Shown one piece after another: positions 34,809 to 43,120 of a stretch of 64,000 nt of DNA. Source of the DNA: an uncultured Clostridia bacterium (GTDB taxonomy: Bacteria > Bacillota > Clostridia > Oscillospirales > Acutalibacteraceae); contig CALWIZ010000001.1 in assembly GCA_944380885.1 (NCBI GenBank), forward strand, positions 62,001 to 126,000, given 5' to 3'. The notes below the pieces were generated by a model that was not told the origin of the DNA, searched no databases, and saw nothing but the letters and a program-made list of their open reading frames with translations. Within the stretch, counting starts at the first letter, position 1; the number at the start of each line of letters is the position of its first letter. The translations under genes and the position numbers were made by a program.

Positions 34809-35931
34809 CGCAGTTCTCCAGAATTTCCGTAATAATACTGTTTGACACCGTCATTCCTTTGTCGGTAAGGCGGATAGTGCCGTCTCCGGTTTTGAGAAAT
34901 CCGGCTTTTTTAAGCGGCACAACCGCTTTTTTTATTTTATCCGTATTTATTCCGAAGCGGCTTTCAAGTTCTTTTAGGTCAAGCCCCTCTGCAAGCCTTA
35001 GGCGCAGCATTATGTATTCCTCCGCGTCTCCGCCGTCACCGTCGTAAACAGGCTTTGTGCCTTTAATAAAGGCTTTCATATCGCGCGGATAGTAAAAGCG
35101 TTTGCCGTTTATGAATGAGTGGGCGGAGGGACCTATGCCGAGATACTCTCCGCACCGCCAGTATTTTAAGTTGTGTCGGCTTTCCCTTCCCGGCAGACAG
35201 AAATTTGAGATTTCATAATGCGTATAACCGCTTTTTTCTAATCTTTCGCACATATAAAGGTACTGGTCGGCGGCGCTGTCATCGTCAGGCAGGGAAAGAC
35301 TCTCCCTCATCTTATAAAAATATGTGTTTTCCTCGATTTTAAGAATATATGCGGAAATATGCTCAGGCTCGGCGGACAGCACGAAATCAATGCTTTTAGA
35401 AAGCGTGCCGGTGTCAGAACCGGGAAGACCCAGCATTAAATCAAGCGATATATTGTCAAAGCCGGCTTTTCTCGCGGCGCTTACCGCGGCGAGCGTGTCG
35501 GCGGCGGTGTGGGTTCTGCCGAGCAGCTTAAGCTCACGGTCGGAGCCGCTCTGCGCGCCTACCGAGAGACGGTTTATGCCGCTTTTCCTTGCCGTTTTCA
35601 TAAAATCGGCGGTTTTTGACCTGTCACCTGTCGGGTTAAGCTCAAGCGTGATTTCGGCGCCGGAGGTTATCTCGAACGCCGAATAAACCGCGTCCGCAAC
35701 GGCGGTAAGGCGCTCGCCTAAAAGCGACGGCGTTCCGCCCCCGAAATACACAGTATCAAAAACGGGGCGGCGAAGCACGCCGCCCCAGTTTTTTATTTCC
35801 CGTATAAGGCTTTCTGTATAGCTGTCAATCATACCGTCAGATACGCAGGCGGAATAAAAGTCGCAATATGCGCATTTTTTTTTGCAGAACGGTATGTGCA
35901 GGTACAGCCCCTTGGGAGTAGCTTCAGTCAA
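34795..35931 (-). CDS. hemW: Radical SAM protein HemW (heme chaperone, formerly annotated coproporphyrinogen III oxidase-like)
   Basis: About 378 residues from the TTG at 35931, preceded by GGTG within the pduL end; a GTG three codons upstream is possible. The [4Fe-4S] SAM motif is CKKKCAYC (C-x3-C-x2-C), followed by DTVYFGGGTPSLL, SVGAQSG, GLPGSDTGTL and EISNFC. HemW binds heme and delivers it to membrane partners and lacks the extra residues of true HemN. Overlaps pduL (8 nt) and the phosphatase (14 nt). Confidence 0.9.
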   Translation of the reverse strand: MTEATPKGLYLHIPFCKKKCAYCDFYSACVSDGMIDSYTESLIREIKNWGGVLRRPVFDTVYFGGGTPSLLGERLTAVADAVYSAFEITSGAEITLELNPTGDRSKTADFMKTARKSGINRLSVGAQSGSDRELKLLGRTHTAADTLAAVSAARKAGFDNISLDLMLGLPGSDTGTLSKSIDFVLSAEPEHISAYILKIEENTYFYKMRESLSLPDDDSAADQYLYMCERLEKSGYTHYEISNFCLPGRESRHNLKYWRCGEYLGIGPSAHSFINGKRFYYPRDMKAFIKGTKPVYDGDGGDAEEYIMLRLRLAEGLDLKELESRFGINTDKIKKAVVPLKKAGFLKTGDGTIRLTDKGMTVSNSIITEILENCDENT

Positions 35932-36496
35932 GTATTTCACCGGTGCAGCTGCCGGGTACGCAGGCGGCGTTTGCCTCGTCGGTATCAATGTGCATGGCAA
36001 GGCTGTATTTCTCGCTTACTCTTGCCACAACATCGCCGAAAACAAGCGAGCGGCCCTCGGTCGGGATTTTAACGCTTACTATCTGCTTGTCCTTAATGCC
36101 GTACTTCTCGGCGTCGGCAGGGGTCATATGTATATGTCTCTTCGCGGCGATAACGCCCTCGGTCAGCTCAACCTCTCCGGCGGGGCCTACCAGCTTGCAG
36201 GCACCTGAGCCTTTAACGTCTCCGGATTCCCTGATAGGAGCGGTGACGCCTATCGAGCGCGCGTCGGTTAGAGAAAGCTCAACCTGATTTTCGGGACGTG
36301 TGGGGCCTAAAATCGAGGCTTTGAGCTGCGACTTTGGTCCTACTACCACAACCTTTTCCTCGCAGGCAAACTGACCCGGCTGGGAGAGGTCTTTTTTAGG
36401 AGTGAGCTTGTGACCCTTTCCGAAAAGTATTTCAAGTGTCTCGTCGGTAACGTGAACGTGACGGGCGGATATCTCAACAAGAACTTCTTTTGCCAT
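35924..36496 (-). CDS. pduL: Phosphate propanoyltransferase PduL (phosphotransacylase)
   Basis: 190 residues from the ATG at 36496, with AAGGAG 8 nt upstream. Two beta-barrel repeats each carry a zinc-site His pair: ARHVHVTDE near the N-terminus and KRHIHMTPADAEKYG in the middle. RPENQVELSLTDARSIG and VARVSEKYSLAMHIDTDEAN complete the family pattern. It swaps CoA and phosphate on short acyl groups (acetyl- or propanoyl-). No microcompartment shell gene or targeting peptide is present, so it is likely a general cytosolic phosphotransacetylase for acetate formation. Confidence 0.94.
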   Translation of the reverse strand: MAKEVLVEISARHVHVTDETLEILFGKGHKLTPKKDLSQPGQFACEEKVVVVGPKSQLKASILGPTRPENQVELSLTDARSIGVTAPIRESGDVKGSGACKLVGPAGEVELTEGVIAAKRHIHMTPADAEKYGIKDKQIVSVKIPTEGRSLVFGDVVARVSEKYSLAMHIDTDEANAACVPGSCTGEILD

Positions 36497-36528
36497 TATA
36501 ATGACTCCTTTATTTTGATTATAAATAG

Positions 36529-36556
36529 ATTTTAACATATTTCCCGTACTTTTCAA
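36529..36556 (-). promoter_or_regulatory. Predicted promoter for pduL-hemW-phosphatase
   Basis: Minus-strand TTGAAA (36556-36551), 16-nt spacer, TAAAAT (36534-36529). Confidence 0.5.
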
Positions 36557-36573
36557 GGGGTAAAGCAAAAAAA

Positions 36574-36594
36574 TCCGGACCTTTCGGGTCCGGA
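36574..36594 (-). terminator. Intrinsic terminator after the germinant receptor operon
   Basis: 8-bp stem TCCGGACC / GGTCCGGA with 5-nt loop; a T-run (TTTTTTT) follows on the minus strand, 12 nt beyond the gerB stop. Confidence 0.85.
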
Positions 36595-36605
36595 AAAGGA
36601 AAATA

Positions 36606-37514
36606 TCAGTTTTTCTGTTCTCCGCGGTTATGGCGGAAAGTGTTTTTTAAATGTGACAGAGCATAAAAACAGAGTTTCATGCAAAATGCGGTCTTAATAA
36701 GCGCCGTACCGAAAAACAGGCAGTAAACAAGACCGTCCATTCTCGTAAACAGCGGGCCGACCGTCACCGTGCTTACGGCGCTTGCAAGAGGAAAATCAAG
36801 GTTTGCCGAAAGAGGGGCGCCGAAAAGAAGCAGACATTCCACAAGACACAGACCCGTAAGCGCAATCCCTGCGGAAAGTCCGGCAAATGAAGCACCTTTT
36901 TTGGTTTTTCCGTATAAAAGGGACGTATAAACGGGTATAAGAGCCGCCGGAAGGGAAACCGTAAAAAAGCAGGGTATAGCCTCTTCTATAAGCTCGGAAA
37001 ATTCAGGAAGACGGTATACTGCGATGTTTTCGCGCCGGAAGTCCTTTACCGAAAGCGCAAAAAACAGCACTACCGTGATTACCGAAATCACAATAAATAT
37101 AAGGGACAGCTTTGATATTACGTCTTTTTGGCGCGAGGCGAGCACTGCGGCAAGAAAAATGAAAATAAAGGCTATAAAAAATCTCTGGGTATCAGGCAGC
37201 AGCACCCGGTCGACAAAACCCATATATCGTTTTAAAGCCAGTCCGGCGCTGTAAAATGAGTAAAAGGCTGCGGCAGCAAGCAGCGGCACGCATACGGCTC
37301 TGCGGACGGCGCCTGCCGTTTCGGCCTTGACAATCAGAGACGAAAGCGGAACTGCCACATAGAAAACTGCCGCGGCGGCGGCAATCGACAGAAGAAAACC
37401 CCAGAACACGAATTTTCCGGAATCGGGCGGCGGCAGTACTATTACTGAATCGCCGAGTATAAATACTGCGGAAAGTGCGGCAAAATGTTTAGGGGAGATT
37501 TTTTCAATTTTCAT
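36606..37514 (-). CDS. Spore germination protein, GerB family (amino-acid-permease-like)
   Basis: 302 residues with about eight to nine membrane segments, at the short end for GerB (usually near 360). GerB subunits are the probable nutrient-binding part of the inner spore-membrane receptor. Family features: ISPKHFAALSAVFILGDSVI at the start and EFSELIEEAIPCFFTVSLPA in the middle. It is the third gene of gerA-gerC-gerB, one nt after the gerC stop, the gerK-type order of Clostridia. Short length may mean fewer C-terminal segments. Confidence 0.85.
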   Translation of the reverse strand: MKIEKISPKHFAALSAVFILGDSVIVLPPPDSGKFVFWGFLLSIAAAAAVFYVAVPLSSLIVKAETAGAVRRAVCVPLLAAAAFYSFYSAGLALKRYMGFVDRVLLPDTQRFFIAFIFIFLAAVLASRQKDVISKLSLIFIVISVITVVLFFALSVKDFRRENIAVYRLPEFSELIEEAIPCFFTVSLPAALIPVYTSLLYGKTKKGASFAGLSAGIALTGLCLVECLLLFGAPLSANLDFPLASAVSTVTVGPLFTRMDGLVYCLFFGTALIKTAFCMKLCFYALSHLKNTFRHNRGEQKN

Positions 37515-37515
37515 T

Positions 37516-38538
37516 TCATATTCCTCCCGAAACCAGGCATTCTACCGTAAAATCCGAGCTTTTGTAAAATTCGGCGGCGTACCTGCCGTGCTTCTCGTCA
37601 AAATCGGTATGGCGCTCCGAAAGTATATCGGTAAAGCCAACGACATCGGTGCCGGAAGTCAGGCGCAGCCGGCTCTCAAGCCGGTCAAGCTCCTGCTCAA
37701 GGCGTTCGCATACTGTATCGTCAAGAGAATCTCCGGTCAGCCGCAGCTTAAGGTAAAGCCGGTTCTCACCGCTGTCCGTATAGTCGTATTCGGCGCTTCG
37801 CAGACGTATACGGTACTCGTCTGTGCCTATTCGCACCGTTCCGCGGTCAAAATTGCCTGTCATAAGCGAGTACAGCACCGCGTCGTCAGTGCTAAGCCTT
37901 CCGGTCAGGCGGTCGTCGCGGTAGAGGGAAAGTCCGTCAAGTGATATTCCGTCCGCCGTCAGCGTGAAAAACGGCAGGGTAAATACGCTCCGCCCTTTCT
38001 CACGCAGACCTTCTATTTCAAAAAAACGGCTGTCATAGAAAATTCCGCTTGACGAGCTGCGCTGCTCGATTATGCCCATTATATCGTAGCCTGCGGCTAC
38101 CGACGATTCAGGCTTTTTAGAAAGCAACTTTTCGGGGCTGTCGCAGGATATCATATATGACGAAAGGGTTATGCGTCTGTCGTTAAGGCAGTAATCGCAT
38201 ATTCTGTCAAACCACGACGCCGTAACCCCGCCGCCTACCGCTATAATTCCGCAGTGCTCAAGCATAAGCGGTCGTGCGAGAGAGGCTTCTATTTCCTCAA
38301 ACGCCTCGTTTATTGTGGCGCCGCGGCCCTTAAGCAGCTTTGGAGTCGGTTCATTTTCGGGCGTTTCGGAATTTATAATAATTGTTTCAGCGTAAACGGT
38401 TATGAGCGCACCGTCGCTCTCAAAGCCTATGGCGGCAACTATAAACCGCCTGTCATTTGCGGCTCCGCCGGTTGTGAAGCGGCAGCCGGACAAAAGCGTC
38501 AGCATAAGGACGGCGGCACTAATCAGAATTTTTTTCAT
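37516..38538 (-). CDS. Spore germination lipoprotein, GerC family
   Basis: 340 residues from 38538, starting MKKILISAAVLMLTLLSGC: a lipoprotein signal with lipobox LLSGC, so the mature Cys is at about residue 19. A longer frame upstream would run well into gerA. GerC features: FIVAAIGFESDGALITVYAE, GRGATINEAFEEIEASLARP, LEHCGIIAVGGG and, near the end, TDILSERHTDFDEKHGRYAAE. Start overlaps gerA by 20 nt, so the subunits are co-translated. Located on the inner spore membrane. Confidence 0.9.
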   Translation of the reverse strand: MKKILISAAVLMLTLLSGCRFTTGGAANDRRFIVAAIGFESDGALITVYAETIIINSETPENEPTPKLLKGRGATINEAFEEIEASLARPLMLEHCGIIAVGGGVTASWFDRICDYCLNDRRITLSSYMISCDSPEKLLSKKPESSVAAGYDIMGIIEQRSSSSGIFYDSRFFEIEGLREKGRSVFTLPFFTLTADGISLDGLSLYRDDRLTGRLSTDDAVLYSLMTGNFDRGTVRIGTDEYRIRLRSAEYDYTDSGENRLYLKLRLTGDSLDDTVCERLEQELDRLESRLRLTSGTDVVGFTDILSERHTDFDEKHGRYAAEFYKSSDFTVECLVSGGI

Positions 38539-40027
38539 TTGCCTTTTTCTCCCTGCTGCGTGTAATGTTGCTGTTAAACAGCGGTCTGGTACGCATTGCG
38601 AACCACGGCGCGCGCCATACCGTGTCTTTGAGGCTTTGGAAATTCGCCTTTGACAGGGAAACGGTACAGCTTGTCCCGAAAGAACGCATATCAAGAATAT
38701 GAATAAGGGTAAGCGTTATTCCGGCAATATAGCCGTAAAGTCCGAAAAGAGCGCTCAAAACAACAAACAGCAGCCTTAAATAAAACACCGCGCCTTTGAG
38801 TCTCGGTACCATAAGTCCGGCAATACCCGAAAGCGCCACTACAATAAGCATCGGAGCGCTGATTATTCTTGCTTCTACCGCCGCTTGTCCCACTACAAGA
38901 CCGCCCACTATACTTAATGCGTGACCTAAACTCTGCGGCATTCTTACTCCGGTTTCTTTGAGTATCTCAAACACGAGTATAAGCAGCAGACACTCGGCGA
39001 AGGGCGGAAACGGCACTCCGCCCCGCAGCTGCGTTACCGAAAGGGCAAGCGAGGTCGGCAGCAGCTCCTTGTGGAAGGTGGCGGCGGCTATGAATATCGC
39101 CGGTATGCTCACTGACAGAAAGAAGCAAAGGTATCTTAATACCCGTCCGGCTGAAGCTACAAGGTAGCTAAGATAATAATCCTCATCGGACTGGAAATTT
39201 TCAGAGAAAAGATAAGGCAGGGTTATTACAACCGGAGTTCCGTCCACCACAACGGCTATTCTGCCTTCAAGCAGCCGTGCCGCCACTATGTCGGGACGCT
39301 CGGTCGATCCGGTCGTTTTAAAAAGCGAAAACGGGTGGTCTCGTATTCTTTCGGTTATATAATTTGAATCAAGTATGCCGTCGGTATCAAGCTCTTTAAG
39401 TCTTTTTTTAAGCTCGTCAAGAGTTTTCTTTCTTACAAGCGAATCAAGATAGCATATGAAAACTATTGTGTCGCTGCGCCTGCCAATACGCATCATTTCG
39501 GTGCAGAAATCGGGAGTCAGCAGCTTGCGGCGTATCATAGCAAGGTTAAACATTGCCGCCTCGTCAAAGCCTTCGCGCGGACCCTGAAGCACCTTTTCGT
39601 CGTCAGGCTCGCTGATACCCCTTGTTCTCCAGCCTTTTGTGTTTACCGTTACCGCCTCGGTACAGCCGTCGATTAAAAGAAGTGTGTCGCCGTACAGCAT
39701 TGCCCGTATCATATCCGGAATCTTAGATGTGACCTTTGCCTCGCTCGCGAAAAGAATCTGCTTTACTATATAATCGGCAAGACGGCTTTCCGTCCGCTCC
39801 TGCTTTACCGTCAGGAGCGGACGGACTATTGATTCATTCAGCAGCTCGACGTTTACCATGCCGTCAAGATAAAAAATCGCGCAGTCGCACCGCCAGTTAT
39901 CCCGCACCTCTATTTTTTTAAAGCGCAGCACCGATTCTTTGGAAAATATATTTCTGAAAAGCAGCATATTCTCATCAAGTGAGAGCGAAAGCGCCGTATT
40001 CTCGTAATCCGAAATCTGCGTAGGCAT
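38519..40027 (-). CDS. Spore germination protein, GerA family
   Basis: 502 residues. N-terminal soluble domain (about 1-250) with NIFSKESVLRFKKIEVRDN and FYLDGMVNVELLNESIVRP, then membrane segments in the C-terminal half (LFSENFQSDEDYYLSYLVAS, SVSIPAIFIAAATFHKELLP, VGGLVVGQAAVEARIISAPM). GerA-type subunits form a ligand-gated ion channel in current models of germination. First gene of the gerA-gerC-gerB set; the SpoIID-like gene ends 62 nt upstream in the same direction. Confidence 0.93.
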   Translation of the reverse strand: MPTQISDYENTALSLSLDENMLLFRNIFSKESVLRFKKIEVRDNWRCDCAIFYLDGMVNVELLNESIVRPLLTVKQERTESRLADYIVKQILFASEAKVTSKIPDMIRAMLYGDTLLLIDGCTEAVTVNTKGWRTRGISEPDDEKVLQGPREGFDEAAMFNLAMIRRKLLTPDFCTEMMRIGRRSDTIVFICYLDSLVRKKTLDELKKRLKELDTDGILDSNYITERIRDHPFSLFKTTGSTERPDIVAARLLEGRIAVVVDGTPVVITLPYLFSENFQSDEDYYLSYLVASAGRVLRYLCFFLSVSIPAIFIAAATFHKELLPTSLALSVTQLRGGVPFPPFAECLLLILVFEILKETGVRMPQSLGHALSIVGGLVVGQAAVEARIISAPMLIVVALSGIAGLMVPRLKGAVFYLRLLFVVLSALFGLYGYIAGITLTLIHILDMRSFGTSCTVSLSKANFQSLKDTVWRAPWFAMRTRPLFNSNITRSREKKANEKNSD

Positions 40028-40089
40028 AATTATCCCTGTCTTTCTGTATTTTTCAGAAATTATTATATCCTGAAAAATCCAAAAAAAAC

Positions 40090-41472
40090 TTAAACTCCGA
40101 ATCCGGAATAATTAAGCCCTTTAAGGGCATTGTATTCCTCGGCTATTCTGTACCAGGTGTTCTGTCCGGTCTGTCCGCTTATCGGCAGACCGTAAAGCCT
40201 TTGAAATGTGTATACGGCGTCTCTTGTCTGAGGTCCGTAGTAACCGGTCACGGGAATTTCGGGAATTTCAGGAATTATTTTTCCTATATATGAAAGATAA
40301 GTCTGAAGGTCGCGAACATCGTCGTTCCTCATGCCCTCGCTTAAAACGTAACCGGGATATATTTTCGCGCGTTCGCCTTCGTAGCCTTCCGGCAGAGTAG
40401 AAGCGGTATCACGGTATATCTTAAAAAGAGTATCCCACGTTTCCTCATCTACCGAACCTGTAACCGGCAGACCGTAAAAGCGCTGAAAATTTTCAACGGC
40501 GCGCTCGGTGGCTTCATCGTACACACCGTTTACGGTGACAAGCTCGAGCGCAGGATTGAAATAGGCGATTATATCAAGATAGTACTGAAGTGTCCGCACT
40601 TCTTCTCCGCGCATACCCGGGAAAAGTCCGTCCGCAGGGAAGGGAAGAGTCGCTTCGTCTATCGTAACGCCCTCCGTAACCAGCTCCGCAAGCTGCTTTA
40701 CCGCGTTGTAATACCTTTTGATGGCGTACCATGTGGCTTTGTCTACCGTTCCGGTGACGGGGAGCGAAAACACCTCCTGGAATTTCCGCACGGCGTTTTC
40801 GGTGTCGGTTCCGAACAGTCCGTTTTCCGCTGCAATTTTGGGTATCGCCGGATAATTTTTCGATATTCTGTTAAGCTCGGTCTGTATGATTTTCACTTCG
40901 TTGAGCGCATCGCCGAGCCTGAGCGGAGTTCCGGGGTACGACTCACCTACTTCCTCCACAGGAGTGTCGGTAAGTATGCTTATGTCTTCGCCGTAGTAGG
41001 TCTGAAGTATCTGATACGGTGTAAGACCCTGTTCGGCAAGGTCAACCGTGCCCCACTGTGAGAGACCGTTGCATTTTGAGGTGGTGCCGTTGCAGAACTG
41101 AGTGAATAGCGGCTGTATATTTCCCTGACGCACTACATATTCGTCAAAAATATCGTCAACAATGTCACTTATGTTTTCAAAAATATCCCTGTCCGGCACA
41201 AACGCCTGATCAAACTGTGTTGTATTTGTTATGTCGAAATCGTAACCGCGCGAAGGATACCACTCGGTGTAAATCCGGTTAAGGGCAAATGTTATAATAG
41301 CGTATATATTCGCCCTCAAAGCGTTTTCGGGCCATGTTGGATATATTTCGCTTGAGGCTACGTTTTTTATATAGTCCACAAAGGGAAGCGTTATGTTTCC
41401 GGCATCAGAGCCCGGAGCCCCTAAGTGTACGGTTATGTTTTCCGGTATTACCGGCTGTATTACCGCTGCCAT
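40090..41472 (-). CDS. SpoIID-like lytic transglycosylase with three peptidoglycan-binding repeats
   Basis: 460 residues. Residues 30-175 match the SpoIID fold: VASSEIYPTWPENALRANIY parallels the catalytic-Glu block of SpoIID (Glu at about 42), and GLSQWGTVDLAEQGLTPYQI followed by LQTYYGEDI is its usual closing motif. Three PG_binding_1 repeats follow (about 195-255, 285-350 and 375-445), each with the VRxFQ.FYGLPVTG...TW pattern. There is no signal peptide or membrane anchor, unlike SpoIID itself. Co-directional with the 195-residue gene (13 nt upstream) and with gerA. Probable role: cortex remodelling or germination-specific lysis, deposited from the mother cell; inference. Confidence 0.75.
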   Translation of the reverse strand: MAAVIQPVIPENITVHLGAPGSDAGNITLPFVDYIKNVASSEIYPTWPENALRANIYAIITFALNRIYTEWYPSRGYDFDITNTTQFDQAFVPDRDIFENISDIVDDIFDEYVVRQGNIQPLFTQFCNGTTSKCNGLSQWGTVDLAEQGLTPYQILQTYYGEDISILTDTPVEEVGESYPGTPLRLGDALNEVKIIQTELNRISKNYPAIPKIAAENGLFGTDTENAVRKFQEVFSLPVTGTVDKATWYAIKRYYNAVKQLAELVTEGVTIDEATLPFPADGLFPGMRGEEVRTLQYYLDIIAYFNPALELVTVNGVYDEATERAVENFQRFYGLPVTGSVDEETWDTLFKIYRDTASTLPEGYEGERAKIYPGYVLSEGMRNDDVRDLQTYLSYIGKIIPEIPEIPVTGYYGPQTRDAVYTFQRLYGLPISGQTGQNTWYRIAEEYNALKGLNYSGFGV

Positions 41473-41485
41473 TGTTATCCCTCCC

Positions 41486-42073
41486 TTACAGCGGATATTT
41501 TGAAAGCTCGTTGTATACTATCGGACCGGCTGAATCTCCGAGTGCTGCCTTAGGCGTCATTGCCGCCTTTTGCATTGAAGTTACTCCCATAAAGACGGGA
41601 ACATTAAGGTGCAGGTTGGAGGCGAAGCCGTCGGCTTCAACAAGCACGTTGTAAAGCGCGTAGGGCTGTTCAGTCTGACCTGATGTCATTGAAAGGGAAC
41701 GCGGCGGCGCGTACAGCTCAAAAACCTTTGTTTTGCCGCTCTCATCGGTTATGTCGGTGGCAATGATTTCAGGCTGCTCATAGGTGCCGGTAAAAACCGT
41801 TACCCTGGCTCCCGGAACCGGTAAAATTCCGTTTGCGGCGCTTACCATTACGGAAAGCCTGCCGCTGTTGTCTGAAGCATCCTGCTTTTCATACGGAGCG
41901 CCGGGGGCGTAAAAACCCTGCTGTCCCGAAAACTGCTGTTTAGTGTCGGGCTGAGGCTGTGTATTGCCGCTTTCCTGCATGTAAGGCTGTGCCGCTGTTT
42001 GTTTTGCGGGATTTGAGCCGCGGTACATTTTAAGCATTTCATTTTTGTATTTGTTTATCAAATCTTTATCCAT
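41486..42073 (-). CDS. Protein with carboxypeptidase-regulatory-like beta-sandwich domain, spore-associated by context
   Basis: 195 residues. A disordered N-terminus (about 15-65) rich in Gln, Pro, Ser and Tyr precedes a beta-sandwich (LSVMVSAANGILPVPGARVT, TDITDESGKTKVFELYAPP, YNVLVEADGFASNLHLNVPV), the pattern of carboxypeptidase-regulatory or SpaA-like domains. No signal peptide, so it is made in a cytoplasm, possibly that of the mother cell. It is the first gene of the unit with the SpoIID-like enzyme and the Ger genes; GAGGTG ribosome site precedes the ATG. Exact role unknown; a coat or cortex-associated partner of the SpoIID-like enzyme is plausible. Confidence 0.6.
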   Translation of the reverse strand: MDKDLINKYKNEMLKMYRGSNPAKQTAAQPYMQESGNTQPQPDTKQQFSGQQGFYAPGAPYEKQDASDNSGRLSVMVSAANGILPVPGARVTVFTGTYEQPEIIATDITDESGKTKVFELYAPPRSLSMTSGQTEQPYALYNVLVEADGFASNLHLNVPVFMGVTSMQKAAMTPKAALGDSAGPIVYNELSKYPL

Positions 42074-42088
42074 AAAATCACCTCACGA

Positions 42089-42115
42089 TATTTTATGCGG
42101 CGGAGTATGCGCGGT
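42089..42115 (-). promoter_or_regulatory. Candidate sigma-K-type promoter for the spore gene cluster
   Basis: Minus strand: AC (42115-42114), 16-nt spacer, CATAAAATA (42097-42089), fitting the mother-cell sigma-K pattern AC-N16-CATANNNTA. It leaves only about 15 nt before the ATG, so the leader is tight. Confidence 0.35.
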
Positions 42116-42177
42116 TACACAAAACAGTGCTTTCCGGATTGAAAAATCTGTTTACAGACATTTGAAAGCAAAAAAAC

Positions 42178-42206
42178 TTGAAAATACGGCTGGCGGGATA
42201 TATAAT
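42178..42206 (+). promoter_or_regulatory. Predicted promoter for the mutarotase-like gene
   Basis: TTGAAA (42178-42183), 17-nt spacer, TATAAT (42201-42206), 25 nt before the ATG. Confidence 0.65.
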
Positions 42207-42230
42207 GCTTTAATAAAAGGAGTGGTTTGA

Positions 42231-43076
42231 ATGGTTACTTTGTCAAACGGAAATCTGTGTGTTGAAATATCGGAAAAGGGCGCTGAAATGAAGCGCATAA
42301 CCGTAGGCGGCAAAGAGCGGCTCTGGAACGGCGACCCGTCTTACTGGAGCGGCACGGCTCCGGTGCTTTTTCCTATATGCGGCGGTCTTCCGGACGATAA
42401 GTTTACATACGGCGGAAAGGAATACACCCTTAAAAAGCACGGATTCGCGCGCCATATGATGTTTGAAGCTGAAAAGGTCAGCGCCGGGTCGGCGGTTTTT
42501 CTGCTTAAAAGCAACATGGAAACACTCAAAATGTACCCGTGGAATTTTGAGTTCAGAGTAAGCTATACACTGCGCGGCACGGCGGTCAAGGTAAATTACG
42601 AGGTGAAAAATCTGTCGGACGATACAATGTATGTTTCGCTCGGCGCTCACGAGGCGTATGCCTGTGCTGACGGCATAGAAAACTATGACGTTATTTTTGA
42701 GAAAAAGGAAACGCTTGACGCCTGCGTGCTTGACGGAAACCTTATTTCGGAAAAAACGCGGCGTATAATTACCGATACGGATACACTGCCGCTTTATACC
42801 GGGTTTTTCGCTGTGGACGCACTTGTTTTCAAATCGCTTAAATCACGGTTCGTCACACTCAGAAACCGGGTTACCGGAGAGAGTGTGTCGGTTGAGTTCG
42901 GCGGATTTGACTATTTCCTTATCTGGACAAAGCCGGGCGCCGGATATATCTGCCTTGAGCCGTGGGCCGGAATACCGCCTATGACCGGAGCCGGTAATGC
43001 CATTGAGGAAAAGGAAGGCATAAATAAGGTGCCGGCGGGCGAAAGACTGTCGCTTAATCATACACTTTATTTTTAG
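42231..43076 (+). CDS. Aldose 1-epimerase family protein (LacX-like mutarotase)
   Basis: 281 residues with the galactose-mutarotase fold: ISEKGAEMKRITVGGKERLW at the N-terminus, PICGGLPDDKFTYGGKEY, KKHGFARHMMFE and SLGAHEAYACADGIENYDVI supplying the usual active-site His residues, and CLEPWAGIPPM near the C-terminus. These enzymes interconvert alpha and beta anomers of hexoses; the LacX branch acts on unknown sugars. AAGGAG ribosome site. MATE gene follows 44 nt later. Confidence 0.9.
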   Translation: MVTLSNGNLCVEISEKGAEMKRITVGGKERLWNGDPSYWSGTAPVLFPICGGLPDDKFTYGGKEYTLKKHGFARHMMFEAEKVSAGSAVFLLKSNMETLKMYPWNFEFRVSYTLRGTAVKVNYEVKNLSDDTMYVSLGAHEAYACADGIENYDVIFEKKETLDACVLDGNLISEKTRRIITDTDTLPLYTGFFAVDALVFKSLKSRFVTLRNRVTGESVSVEFGGFDYFLIWTKPGAGYICLEPWAGIPPMTGAGNAIEEKEGINKVPAGERLSLNHTLYF

Positions 43077-43120
43077 CTTTACGCAAAACAGCAATATACA
43101 CTGAAAGAACCTGATTACAT

